Shown here: positions 6,093 to 13,379 of the stretch, in pieces
Numbering within the stretch: position 1 is the stretch's first letter
Layout of the letters: every line of letters begins with the position of its first letter
Assembly: GCA_946885735.1 (NCBI GenBank)
Contig: CAMPGW010000042.1
Coordinates: forward strand, 1-24,519
Source: an uncultured Gammaproteobacteria bacterium
GTDB lineage: Bacteria; Pseudomonadota; Gammaproteobacteria; Xanthomonadales; Xanthomonadaceae
Reading direction: 5' to 3'
Length of the DNA stretch: 24,519 bases
Position numbers and translations under genes: made by a program
The notes under the pieces: model-generated
Told to the model about the DNA's origin: nothing
Databases searched by the model: none
What the model saw: only the letters and a program-made list of their open reading frames with translations

Positions 6093-8348
6093 ATGTCCCG
6101 ATTCCCGAAGTCCCCCGGCCCCCGCGCCCGCACTCTCCTTCTGCTGGCCGCACTCGCGCCGACCAGCGCGCTGGCCCAGGTCACCGTGGACGGACGCATC
6201 GATCCGGCCGAGTGGGCGGGCGCCGAGCACGTCACCGATTTCCGCCTGGTCGAGCCGCTCACCGGCGCACCCTCGCCGTATCCGACCGAGGCCTGGATCC
6301 TCGCCACGCCCGAGGGCCTGGCGGTGGGCTTCCGCAACACCCAGCCGGCGAACGTCGAACGCACGCGCCGGCGCACGCAGCGCGACGAGGACGCGCAGGT
6401 GGACCGCGTCAACCTGATGGTGGACTACGACGGCGATGGCCGCAGCGGCTACAACTTCACCCTCAACCTCACCGACGGCATCGTCGACGCCACCATCACC
6501 AACGAGAACAACTTCCGCAAGGACTGGGACGGCAACTGGACCCACGCCGTCAGCGAGGACGGCGAGTCCTGGTCGGCGGAAATGCTGGTTCCCTGGTACG
6601 TGGCGCCGATGCGCAAGGGCGTGGACGGCAAGCGCACGCTGGGCATCTACCTGGACCGCGTCGTCGGCTCGACCGGCGAGCGCGTGGCGTGGCCGCAGGC
6701 GAGCTTCCAGCGGCCGCGCTTCCTGTCCGAGTTCAGCAAGCTCACGCTGCCGCAGTACAGCCAGTCGCTGCTGGCGATCACGCCCTTCGTGGTGGCCGGC
6801 CACGACATCGTCGGCCACGACGGCCACACCGACGCCGGCGCCGACATCGTCTGGAAGCCGAACGGCCAGACCCAGCTCACCGCCACCATCAACCCGGACT
6901 TTGGCCAGGTCGAAAGCGATGACCTGGTGGTGAACTTCAGCGCCAACGAAACCTTCTTCAGCGACAAGCGCCCGTTCTTCACCGAGAACCAGGGCATCTT
7001 CGACTTCGGCACGCCCTCGGACTTCAGCCAGTTGCTGTACACGCGCCGCGTCGGCGGCCCGGCCGACGATGGCACCGGGCCCGGCGACATCGTCGCCGCG
7101 CTCAAGCTCAACGGCAGCCTGGGCGCCTACAAGTACGGCGTGTTCCTGGCCGAGGAAGCCGACGCGGCCGGCCGCTCCTTCCGCGCGCTGCGGCTGGTGC
7201 GCGACTTCGAGACGCAGAACCTCGGCCTGATGGTGACGCAGGTGGACCGGCCCTGGCTGGACCGCCTCGCCACCGTGGTCGGCGTGGACCACAACTGGCG
7301 GCCGAGCGCGCGCTGGAACATCCGCAGCCGGCTGATCGCCAGCGACGTCGACGAGGCCGGCGGGGAAACCCGCGGCACCGGCTTCACCAGCATCGTGGAC
7401 TACGAGCTGGACCGCGGTTGGCGCCACCAGTGGCTGGTCATGCACTTCCAGGACACGCTGCAGATCAACGATTTCGGCTACCTCTCGCGCGCCAACCTCA
7501 ACTACGCGCACTGGCACGTCACCCACCGCGTCACCGACCTGCCGGCGGAGTCGCGCTTCGCCTCGCGCGAGTGGCGCTACCGCATCAGCGGCACCAACAA
7601 CGAGCACGGGCTGGCGCTGCAGCGGCAGTTCCGCCTCGGCCTGTCCACCCAGCGCCGCGACGGCGGCGGCGATTTCGCCCAGCTCAACGTCAACGCGCCC
7701 GGCCATGACGACCGCCTGCTGCGCGGCAACGGCATCGTGCGCACGCCGTCGAACTTCAACCTCTATTACGAGCGCTCGCGACCGCGCAAGGGCGACTGGC
7801 AGTTCTTCGCCAGCGTCGGCGCCAACAACGGCGGTGTCGGCCACGACCGCGAGATCGGCTACAACGCCACCTTCCGCCCGACCTACTTCTTCAGCGACGC
7901 CTTCAACGCCTACGTGCAGCTCTACCTGGAGCACACGCCGAACTGGAGCATCTGGCAGCGCGAGAACCTGTTCGGCAGCTTCGACGAACACGCCGCGCAG
8001 TTCGACGCTGGCGTGAACTGGACCATCGGCGACAAGCAGGAACTGCGGGTGAAGCTGCAGGCACTGGGCCTGGATGCGCCGCTGCGGCAGGCCTGGCGCA
8101 CGGCGCCGGACGGCACGCCGGTGGCGGTGGCGGAGTCGGTGGACGACTTCAGCGTGCACACGCTCGGCTTCCAGGTGCGCTACCGGCGCGAGCTGGCGCC
8201 GCTGTCGGACCTGTACATCGTCTACGGCCGCGGTGGCTACGTCTACGACGAGGCCGCGAACGACCCGTTCTCGCTGCTGGGCAACAGCTTCTCGCTGCGC
8301 GACAGCGAGCAGTTGCTGGTGAAGCTGAGCTATCGCTTCGAGCGCTGA
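6093..8348 (+). CDS. DUF5916 outer-membrane protein with N-terminal CBM9-like domain
   Basis: A 751-residue exported protein. The signal peptide is about 1-28 (basic start, TLLLLAALAP core, ALA|QV cleavage site). A carbohydrate-binding family 9-like beta-sandwich covers about 30-200 (VTVDGRIDPAEWAGAE, AWILATPEGLAVGFR, RVNLMVDYDGDGRSGYNFTLN). A DUF5916 beta-barrel-like region follows to the end, with the family hallmark NPDFGQVESDDLVVN and FFSDKRPFFTENQGIF. The C-terminal strand ends SYRFER, close to the aromatic-ending signature of outer-membrane barrels. DUF5916 proteins are common in Xanthomonadales and Bacteroidetes; their ligand is unknown, with uptake or binding of saccharides or peptides as the usual guess. 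An in-frame ATG at 6063 would add 10 residues; neither start has a good ribosome site, and 6093 gives the more usual signal peptide. Confidence 0.9.
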   Translation: MSRFPKSPGPRARTLLLLAALAPTSALAQVTVDGRIDPAEWAGAEHVTDFRLVEPLTGAPSPYPTEAWILATPEGLAVGFRNTQPANVERTRRRTQRDEDAQVDRVNLMVDYDGDGRSGYNFTLNLTDGIVDATITNENNFRKDWDGNWTHAVSEDGESWSAEMLVPWYVAPMRKGVDGKRTLGIYLDRVVGSTGERVAWPQASFQRPRFLSEFSKLTLPQYSQSLLAITPFVVAGHDIVGHDGHTDAGADIVWKPNGQTQLTATINPDFGQVESDDLVVNFSANETFFSDKRPFFTENQGIFDFGTPSDFSQLLYTRRVGGPADDGTGPGDIVAALKLNGSLGAYKYGVFLAEEADAAGRSFRALRLVRDFETQNLGLMVTQVDRPWLDRLATVVGVDHNWRPSARWNIRSRLIASDVDEAGGETRGTGFTSIVDYELDRGWRHQWLVMHFQDTLQINDFGYLSRANLNYAHWHVTHRVTDLPAESRFASREWRYRISGTNNEHGLALQRQFRLGLSTQRRDGGGDFAQLNVNAPGHDDRLLRGNGIVRTPSNFNLYYERSRPRKGDWQFFASVGANNGGVGHDREIGYNATFRPTYFFSDAFNAYVQLYLEHTPNWSIWQRENLFGSFDEHAAQFDAGVNWTIGDKQELRVKLQALGLDAPLRQAWRTAPDGTPVAVAESVDDFSVHTLGFQVRYRRELAPLSDLYIVYGRGGYVYDEAANDPFSLLGNSFSLRDSEQLLVKLSYRFER

Positions 8349-8349
8349 G

Positions 8350-8379
8350 CGCGGATCCGGCCGCGTTCTTAACGTTTTG
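8350..8379 (+). terminator. Weak intrinsic terminator after the DUF5916 gene
   Basis: A short all-GC stem CGCGG/CCGCG (8350-8354 with 8361-8365, 6-base loop) is followed by TTCTTAACGTTTTG. The stem is only five pairs, so efficiency is doubtful. Confidence 0.35.
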
Positions 8380-8405
8380 TTGCCAAGCCGCGCGCTCCAT
8401 CTGCC

Positions 8406-8411
8406 TACGAT
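8406..8411 (+). promoter_or_regulatory. Candidate -10 box of the mscS-family gene
   Basis: TACGAT in CTGCCTACGATGG. A start near 8418 would leave a short leader carrying GGAG (8421-8424). The TTGCCA at 8380-8385 is 20 bases upstream, too far for an ideal -35. Confidence 0.4.
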
Positions 8412-8432
8412 GGTCCGGATGGAGCGCGGTAG

Positions 8433-9497
8433 ATGAATTTCGGCGACTGGAAGCAGTGGGCGGCCATCGGCGACCTGGTCGACTGGTCGATGGCGCTGGG
8501 CCTGGCCTCGCTGGTGCTGCTGGTGCTGATGGCCGTGCGCCACTTCATCCGCAGCCGCTACCGCGACATGCTCGCCACCGATCACCGGGAAGTGCTCGAG
8601 CTGCCCTTCGGCGTGCTCTCGCGTACCGCGCTGCCCTTCCTGATCGCGGTTTCGCTGATCGTCGGCCTGAAGTTCCTCGAGCTGCCCGATCGCGCCGAGC
8701 GCATCCTCAACGGCGGCATCGCGGTGGTGCTGTTCTGGCAGGCGGGCGTGTGGCTGTCCGCGGCCTTCCTGGCCTGGCTGGACCGCAAGCGACGCCAGTC
8801 CATGGCCTCCGATCGCGCCCAGGTCGGCTCGCTGAGCATCATCGGCCTGGTCGTGCGCGGGTTGATCTGGGTGCTGGTGACACTGCTGGCGCTCGACAAC
8901 CTCGGCGTCAACATCACCGCGCTGGTGGCGGGCCTGGGCATCGGCGGCGTGGCTGTCGCGCTGGCGCTGCAGAACATCCTCGGCGACCTGTTCGCCTCGC
9001 TGGCGATCGCGCTGGACCGGCCCTTCGTGGTCGGCGACGCGCTGGCGGTCGGCGACGTGATCGGCACGGTGGAGAGCATCGGCATCAAGAGCACGCGCCT
9101 GCGCAGCCTGTCGGGCGAGCAGGTGATCGTCTCCAACGCCGACCTGCTCGGCAGCCGGGTTCGCAACTACGGCCGGATGGCGGAGCGGCGGGTGGTGTTC
9201 ACCCTCAACCTCATCTACGAAACGCCCGCCGAGGTGCTGGCGCAGGTGCCGGGCTGGGTGCGCGAATGCATCGAGGCGCAGGAAGGCGTGCGCTTCGACC
9301 GCTGTCACTTTTCAGCGCTGGGCGCGCACTCGCTCGACTTCGAGTGCGTGTACTACAGGCTCTCGTCGGACTACAACGCGCACATGGACACCCTGCAGGC
9401 GGTGAACCTGGCGCTGGTGGCACGCTTCGCTGAACAGGGCGTCGAGTTCGCCTTCCCGACCCGCACGGTCCATCTCGTCGGCGCGGACCCGCGCTGA
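8433..9497 (+). CDS. MscS-family small-conductance mechanosensitive channel
   Basis: A 354-residue inner-membrane protein with about five hydrophobic helices (near 16-37, 64-82, 92-115, 133-153 and the pore helix 160-192). The pore helix is Gly/Ala-rich (VAGLGIGGVAVALALQN) and runs into NILGDLFASLAIALDRPF, the MscS signature. The beta domain follows (VGDVIGTVESIGIKSTRLRS, EQVIVSNADLLGSRVRNYGR), and then the alpha/beta C-terminal cytoplasmic vestibule. Such channels open on membrane tension during osmotic downshock and release solutes. GGAG lies 8 bases before the ATG at 8433. Two more helices than E. coli MscS (286 residues) place it with the slightly larger YbdG/YnaI-like members; the exact subgroup cannot be decided by eye. 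Confidence 0.93.
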   Translation: MNFGDWKQWAAIGDLVDWSMALGLASLVLLVLMAVRHFIRSRYRDMLATDHREVLELPFGVLSRTALPFLIAVSLIVGLKFLELPDRAERILNGGIAVVLFWQAGVWLSAAFLAWLDRKRRQSMASDRAQVGSLSIIGLVVRGLIWVLVTLLALDNLGVNITALVAGLGIGGVAVALALQNILGDLFASLAIALDRPFVVGDALAVGDVIGTVESIGIKSTRLRSLSGEQVIVSNADLLGSRVRNYGRMAERRVVFTLNLIYETPAEVLAQVPGWVRECIEAQEGVRFDRCHFSALGAHSLDFECVYYRLSSDYNAHMDTLQAVNLALVARFAEQGVEFAFPTRTVHLVGADPR

Positions 9498-9595
9498 GGC
9501 GCGGGCCGCGGAAAGTGTGCGGTGCAGCACGCCGGCCGCGACCGAATGCACGACGCGGCCGCGGATTCAGGGTGCGTGCGTGGCACGGGTTCAAG

Positions 9596-9601
9596 TAAAT
9601 T
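9596..9601 (+). promoter_or_regulatory. -10 box placed for a leaderless start of the GGDEF-EAL gene
   Basis: TAAATT ends 6 bases before the ATG at 9608 (TAAATTGGCGCGATG). Since transcription normally begins 6-7 bases after the -10 hexamer, the mRNA would start at or next to the A of the start codon. No Shine-Dalgarno sequence is present. Confidence 0.55.
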
Positions 9602-9607
9602 GGCGCG

Positions 9608-11851
9608 ATGCTCTTCGCCCGGGATTCCGGCTTGACGCCCACCGCCACCGCCGACGAGTTGCTCGCCTCCGCCCAGGCTTCGATCCGCTCGCTGTTCGAC
9701 GGCGTGCCGTTCCAGATGGGCATCACCGAACTCACCGCCGACCAGGACATGCTGCTGGTGTCGGTGAACCCGGCCGCGGCCGAATTCCTGGGTCGCCCCG
9801 CCCTGGAGCTGCAGGGCATGCGGCTTTCCGAGCTCGGCCTGCAGGGCCCGGGCGCGGTGGTGTGGCTGGACCAGTACCGGCGCGCGATGCACTCCGGGCA
9901 GGCAGTGAACTTCGAGCATGCCGGCGCCGCCGACGGGCAGTGGTGGGACGTCACGCTCTCGCACATCGGCCCCGGTCCCACGGGCTTGCCGCGGTTCTGC
10001 TACATCGTCCAGGACGTCACCGAGCGGCGTCGCGAGGAACGCACGCGCGAGGCGCTGTACCGGATCTCCGAAGCCGCGCAGGCCGAGGGCAGCCTGCCCG
10101 AGCTCTTCCGGCGCATCCACGAGATCATCGGCGAACTGCTGCCGGCGAAGAATTTCTTCGTCGCCCTGCACGACGGCGATTCGCGGCGCCTGAGCTTTCC
10201 CTACCACGTCGACGAGTTCGACCCGCCGCCGGCCTCGCGCACGCTCGACGACGGCACGCTGTCGGGTCGGGTGATCACCCTGGGCCAGTCCTTGCTGTTC
10301 ACGCCGGAGACGCCGAACGAAGGCGTGCACCACGAGGAGGCGATCTTCGGCACGCCCTCGCTCGATTGGCTGGGCGTGCCGCTGAAGGGCAAGTCGGGCA
10401 CGATCGGCGCGATCGTCGTGCAGAGCTACGACGGCACCGTGCGCTACCGCGACCAGGACCGGGTGCTGCTGGAGTTCGTGTCCGGCCAGGTGGCCGCGGC
10501 CATCGAGCATCGCCAGCTCGCCGACGCGCTGGCCTGGCAGGCGCACCACGACGCGCTGACCGGATTGCCCAACCGCCAGCTGTTCCAGGACCGGCTGCGG
10601 CAGGCGCTGGCGCAGGCGCGTCGGAACGACCGCCAGGTCGCGGTGATCTACGCCGACGTGGACCGCTTCAAGCAGATCAACGACACCCTCGGCCATGCCA
10701 CCGGCGACGCGCTGCTGCGGCAGATCGCGGCGCGCCTCGGCGCCTGCGTGCGCAGCAGCGACACGCTGGCGCGTCTGGGCGGCGACGAGTTCACCCTGGT
10801 GCTGACCGACCTGCACGAGCCGGCCGATGCGATGCGGGTGGCGAGCGCGGCGATCGAGGCCATGCGCGAGCCTTTCCAGGTCGAGGGCCGCGAGCTGTTC
10901 GCCTCGCTCTCGCTGGGCATCAGCCTGTTCCCGGACGATGCCGGCAGCGGCGAGGCGCTGATGGTAAACGCGGACGTGGCGATGTACCGGGCCAAGGACC
11001 TGGGCCGCGACAACGTGCAGTGGTTCGACGCCGACATGAACCTGATGGCGCGCGAGCGCATGGAGCTGGAAGGCCACCTGCGGCATGCATTGCAGGCCGG
11101 CGAGCTTTCGCTGGCCTACCAGCCGCAGTGCGACGCGCGCGGGCGCTTGCTCGCCTTCGAGGCGCTGATGCGCTGGAACCATCCCGCGCTCGGCCCGATC
11201 CCGCCATCGCGCTTCATCCCGCTGGCCGAGGACAGCGGCCTGATCGTGCCGATGGGCGAATGGGCCTTGCTGCAGGCTTGCGCGCAGGCCGCGGCCTGGC
11301 GGCGCGCCGGCCATGCCGACCTGCGGATGTCGGTGAACGTGTCCGCCTCGCAGTTCCAGCGCCCCGACTGGGTGGCGACGGTGCGGCGCGCGCTGCGCGA
11401 CACCGGGCTGGCGCCGGAGGCGCTCGAGCTGGAGATCACCGAGAGCCTGCTGCTGCAGAGCGGCAAGACCACGTCCGCCAATTTGTTCGAACTCCGCCGG
11501 CTCGGCGTGGGCATCGCCATCGACGACTTCGGCACCGGCTATTCCTCGCTCAGCTACCTGCACCGCCTGCCGATCACCACGCTGAAAATCGACCAGAGCT
11601 TCGTCCGCGAGATCGGCCTCGAGCCGGCCGACGGCGCCGAGGACGCGCCGATCATCCGCACCATCATCTCGCTCGCCCACAACCTGGGGCTGTCGGTGGT
11701 GGCCGAAGGCGTGGAAACCCAGGCACAGCGCGACGTGCTGGTGACCCTGGGTTGCGAGGCCCTGCAGGGGTACTTCCTGCACCGGCCGCTGGAGCGCGAC
11801 GCCGCCGAGGCGTTGTTGCGCGATCGCGAACCGGCCGAGGTCGGCGCCTAG
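9608..11851 (+). CDS. PAS-GAF-GGDEF-EAL cyclic-di-GMP synthase/phosphodiesterase
   Basis: A 747-residue cytoplasmic signalling protein without membrane segments. A PAS domain spans about 25-140 (ending YIVQDVTERRREE) and a GAF domain about 155-300 (LPELFRRIHEIIGELLPAKNF, VPLKGKSGTIGAIVVQSY). The GGDEF domain has an intact active site G391-G-D-E-F and an intact inhibitory I-site R382-S-S-D exactly five residues before it, so it should be a product-inhibited diguanylate cyclase. The EAL domain has E518-A-L, NVSASQF, EITES, DDFGTGYSS, LKIDQSF and AEGVET, so the phosphodiesterase should also be active. Both halves look functional, and PAS/GAF probably set the balance in response to an unseen ligand. 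The start is the ATG at 9608, probably leaderless. Neighbouring genes give no direct hint of target. Confidence 0.96.
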   Translation: MLFARDSGLTPTATADELLASAQASIRSLFDGVPFQMGITELTADQDMLLVSVNPAAAEFLGRPALELQGMRLSELGLQGPGAVVWLDQYRRAMHSGQAVNFEHAGAADGQWWDVTLSHIGPGPTGLPRFCYIVQDVTERRREERTREALYRISEAAQAEGSLPELFRRIHEIIGELLPAKNFFVALHDGDSRRLSFPYHVDEFDPPPASRTLDDGTLSGRVITLGQSLLFTPETPNEGVHHEEAIFGTPSLDWLGVPLKGKSGTIGAIVVQSYDGTVRYRDQDRVLLEFVSGQVAAAIEHRQLADALAWQAHHDALTGLPNRQLFQDRLRQALAQARRNDRQVAVIYADVDRFKQINDTLGHATGDALLRQIAARLGACVRSSDTLARLGGDEFTLVLTDLHEPADAMRVASAAIEAMREPFQVEGRELFASLSLGISLFPDDAGSGEALMVNADVAMYRAKDLGRDNVQWFDADMNLMARERMELEGHLRHALQAGELSLAYQPQCDARGRLLAFEALMRWNHPALGPIPPSRFIPLAEDSGLIVPMGEWALLQACAQAAAWRRAGHADLRMSVNVSASQFQRPDWVATVRRALRDTGLAPEALELEITESLLLQSGKTTSANLFELRRLGVGIAIDDFGTGYSSLSYLHRLPITTLKIDQSFVREIGLEPADGAEDAPIIRTIISLAHNLGLSVVAEGVETQAQRDVLVTLGCEALQGYFLHRPLERDAAEALLRDREPAEVGA

Positions 11852-11914
11852 GGCGTAAGCCTGGTCGGCGCCTAGCGCGCAAGCCCGGCCAGCGACTAGG
11901 GCGCAAGCCCGGCC
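11843..11914. repeat. Three 24-bp tandem repeats across two convergent stop codons
   Basis: Units at 11843-11866, 11867-11890 and 11891-11914 share the core GCGCCTAGGGCGCAAGCCCG with a few substitutions. Each unit contains CTAG, readable as a stop on either strand. Unit 1 supplies the stop of the GGDEF-EAL gene (+), and unit 3 encodes the final A-G-L-A-P-stop of the EF-hand gene (-). Confidence 0.85.
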
Positions 11915-12396
11915 AACACCTCGGCGTAGCGCGTCTCGAACTCCTGCGTGGTCAGGTTGCCGTCGTTGTCGGCATCGGCCTCGCGGAACATCAGCGACGC
12001 CGCGTCGCGGTGCTCGGTGCGCGAGAGCACGCCGTCGTCATTGGTGTCGAGCTCGCGGATCTTGCGCGCGGCCACGCCGGGCCCGATGTTCACCCGCCCG
12101 GATACCCGCTGGCGCGCCGCCTGCATTTCCTCCAGCGTCACGTCGTCGTCCTTGTCGGCGTCCATGGCGTCGAACATGCTGCGCGCCACGTCCTCGAACT
12201 CGCCGGTGGACACCAGCCCGTCGCTGTTGCGATCCATGGCCTTGTACTGCTGGGTCGCGGGTGGCGGCGTGTCCGGGCGGGCGCCCGGTGCGGGCGAAGG
12301 CGAGGGCGCGGGATCGACCTGCGATTGCGCCAGCGCGCCGCCGGCGAACGCCAGCGCGAAGAAGGCGGCGAGCGAAACGGCGGCGGGACGGGTCAT
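11896..12396 (-). CDS. Exported four-EF-hand calcium-binding protein
   Basis: A 166-residue protein with a signal peptide (about 1-23, AFFALAFAGGALA|QS), a Pro/Ser/Ala-rich linker (28-48) and four EF-hand loops. These are 55-66 (DRNSDGLVSTGE), 79-90 (DADKDDDVTLEE, with D instead of the usual G at loop position 6), 117-128 (DTNDDGVLSRTE) and 141-152 (DADNDGNLTTQE). Loop residues 1, 3, 5 and 12 are acidic or polar as needed for Ca2+ binding in all four. Two EF pairs separated by a short linker suggest a calmodulin-like periplasmic calcium sensor or buffer. GGAG lies 8 bases before the ATG. It is convergent with the GGDEF-EAL gene and divergent from the stress protein gene at 12566. Confidence 0.9.
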   Translation of the reverse strand: MTRPAAVSLAAFFALAFAGGALAQSQVDPAPSPSPAPGARPDTPPPATQQYKAMDRNSDGLVSTGEFEDVARSMFDAMDADKDDDVTLEEMQAARQRVSGRVNIGPGVAARKIRELDTNDDGVLSRTEHRDAASLMFREADADNDGNLTTQEFETRYAEVLAGLAP

Positions 12397-12565
12397 GGCC
12401 TGGCTCCGGCATCGGGAAGCGACAGTCTCCGCCGCGGCGGCTGAATTCGGACTGCATCGCCCGAAGCGTCAAGGCTGAATGCACGGCAAGCAGCGGCAGC
12501 CGTTTTCACCGCCTCCTAGCGCCCGCGTTGGTGTACTGGAGGCCCGGATCCACGGAGCCATGCGC

Positions 12566-13069
12566 ATGGAACGCAACCAGGAATTCGAAGACAAGCTGTG
12601 GAAGGCGATCAAGTCCGACCGCACCCTGATGCTGGGCCTCGACGGCGTCGAGGACGGCCACGCGCGGCCGATGACCGCGCAGCTCGACGGCGACACCGGC
12701 CCGACGCTGTGGTTCTTCACCGCCACCGACAACGCGCTGGTGCGCAACCTCGGCGCCCGCGGCGGCCGCGCCATCGCCGCCTTCGCCTCCAAGGGCCACG
12801 ACCTGTTCGCGTCGATCTCGGGCACGCTGCGCGAGGACACCGATCCGGCGATGGTGGAGAAACTGTGGAATCCCTTCGTCGCCGCCTGGTACAGCGGCAA
12901 GGACGATCCGAAACTCTGCCTGCTGCGCCTCGACGCCGAGGACGCGGAAGTGTGGCTGGACGCTTCCAGCCTGGTGGCCGGTGTCAAGATGCTGCTGGGT
13001 ATCGACCCCAAGCGCGAGTATCGCGACAAGGTGCGCGAGATCGACCTCGGCGGCGACGCCCGCCACTGA
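12566..13069 (+). CDS. General stress protein 26-like (pyridoxamine 5'-phosphate oxidase fold)
   Basis: A 167-residue cytoplasmic protein of the COG3871/PNPOx-like split-barrel family. Typical segments are ARPMTAQLDGDTGPTLWFFTATDNALVRNL (about residues 31-60), IAAFASKGHDLFASISGTL and the C-terminal LWNPFVAAWYSGKDDPKLCLLRLDAEDAEVWL. Family members bind flavin (FMN or FAD) and are induced by general stress, but lack known oxidase activity on pyridoxamine phosphate. The start at 12566 is chosen because GGAG (12554-12557) lies 8 bases upstream; the ATG at 12560 would be only 2 bases from it. The small basic protein gene follows 122 bases later on the same strand. Confidence 0.88.
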   Translation: MERNQEFEDKLWKAIKSDRTLMLGLDGVEDGHARPMTAQLDGDTGPTLWFFTATDNALVRNLGARGGRAIAAFASKGHDLFASISGTLREDTDPAMVEKLWNPFVAAWYSGKDDPKLCLLRLDAEDAEVWLDASSLVAGVKMLLGIDPKREYRDKVREIDLGGDARH

Positions 13070-13098
13070 AAGCGGGCACGGCCGGTCAGGCAGCGCGG

Positions 13099-13115
13099 CG
13101 CGCGGTGCGCGTTTT
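13099..13115 (+). terminator. Short hairpin with T-run after the stress protein gene
   Basis: CGCGC (13099-13103), loop GGT, GCGCG (13107-13111), then TTTT. A five-pair stem with a four-base T-run, 30 bases after the stop, is a plausible but weak terminator. Confidence 0.4.
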
Positions 13116-13191
13116 CAGATCAAGTTCACCGCGGCCGTCGCAGGCTCGGGGACGGCATCGAACGCCGCCCAAAGCATGAGGAGAGTCCGCC

Positions 13192-13374
13192 ATGGCAGGC
13201 AAACGTGAACTGATCGCGCCCAAGGGCGACAAGCGGCTGGTGCGCCGCGACGACAAGGGCCGCATCCAGGAAAGCGACGACCTCGGCAAGTCGCTCTCGC
13301 AAGACGTGCGCAAGAAGGCCAAGACCAAGACCAAGCCCGGCCAGGGCGATCGCGGCGACCGCACGCTGCACTAG
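13192..13374 (+). CDS. Small basic conserved hypothetical protein (60 aa)
   Basis: A 60-residue, strongly hydrophilic, Lys/Arg-rich protein (MAGKRELIAPKGDKRLVRRD, then KGRIQESDDLGKSLSQDVRKKAKTKTKPGQG). It has no signal peptide or membrane segment. GAGGAGAG (13178-13185) lies 6 bases before the ATG, a strong ribosome site that supports it as a real gene. I recall similar short proteins from Xanthomonadaceae and other proteobacteria, annotated as hypothetical; the invariant-looking pattern is D-K-R-x-V-R-R-D...S-D-D...S-L-S-x-D-x-R-x-x-A-K. A nucleic-acid-binding or ribosome-associated role is possible from charge alone, not shown. It ends 5 bases from the convergent fic gene. Confidence 0.75.
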   Translation: MAGKRELIAPKGDKRLVRRDDKGRIQESDDLGKSLSQDVRKKAKTKTKPGQGDRGDRTLH

Positions 13375-13379
13375 TTGGG

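Noticed and set aside
5658..9308. Open frame of 1216 codons on the minus strand
   Set aside because: It runs antisense through the DUF5916 and MscS genes, and the His/Arg/Val/Gly/Ala-rich product is the usual shadow of GC-rich coding DNA. No family motifs.
9533..9561. 8-bp inverted repeat CGGCCGCG/CGCGGCCG after the MscS gene
   Set aside because: The arms are pure GC, short, with a 13-base loop and no T-run; expected by chance at this GC content.
9371..11782. Open frame of 803 codons on the minus strand
   Set aside because: Shadow of the GGDEF-EAL gene, whose domains and motifs are all on the plus strand.
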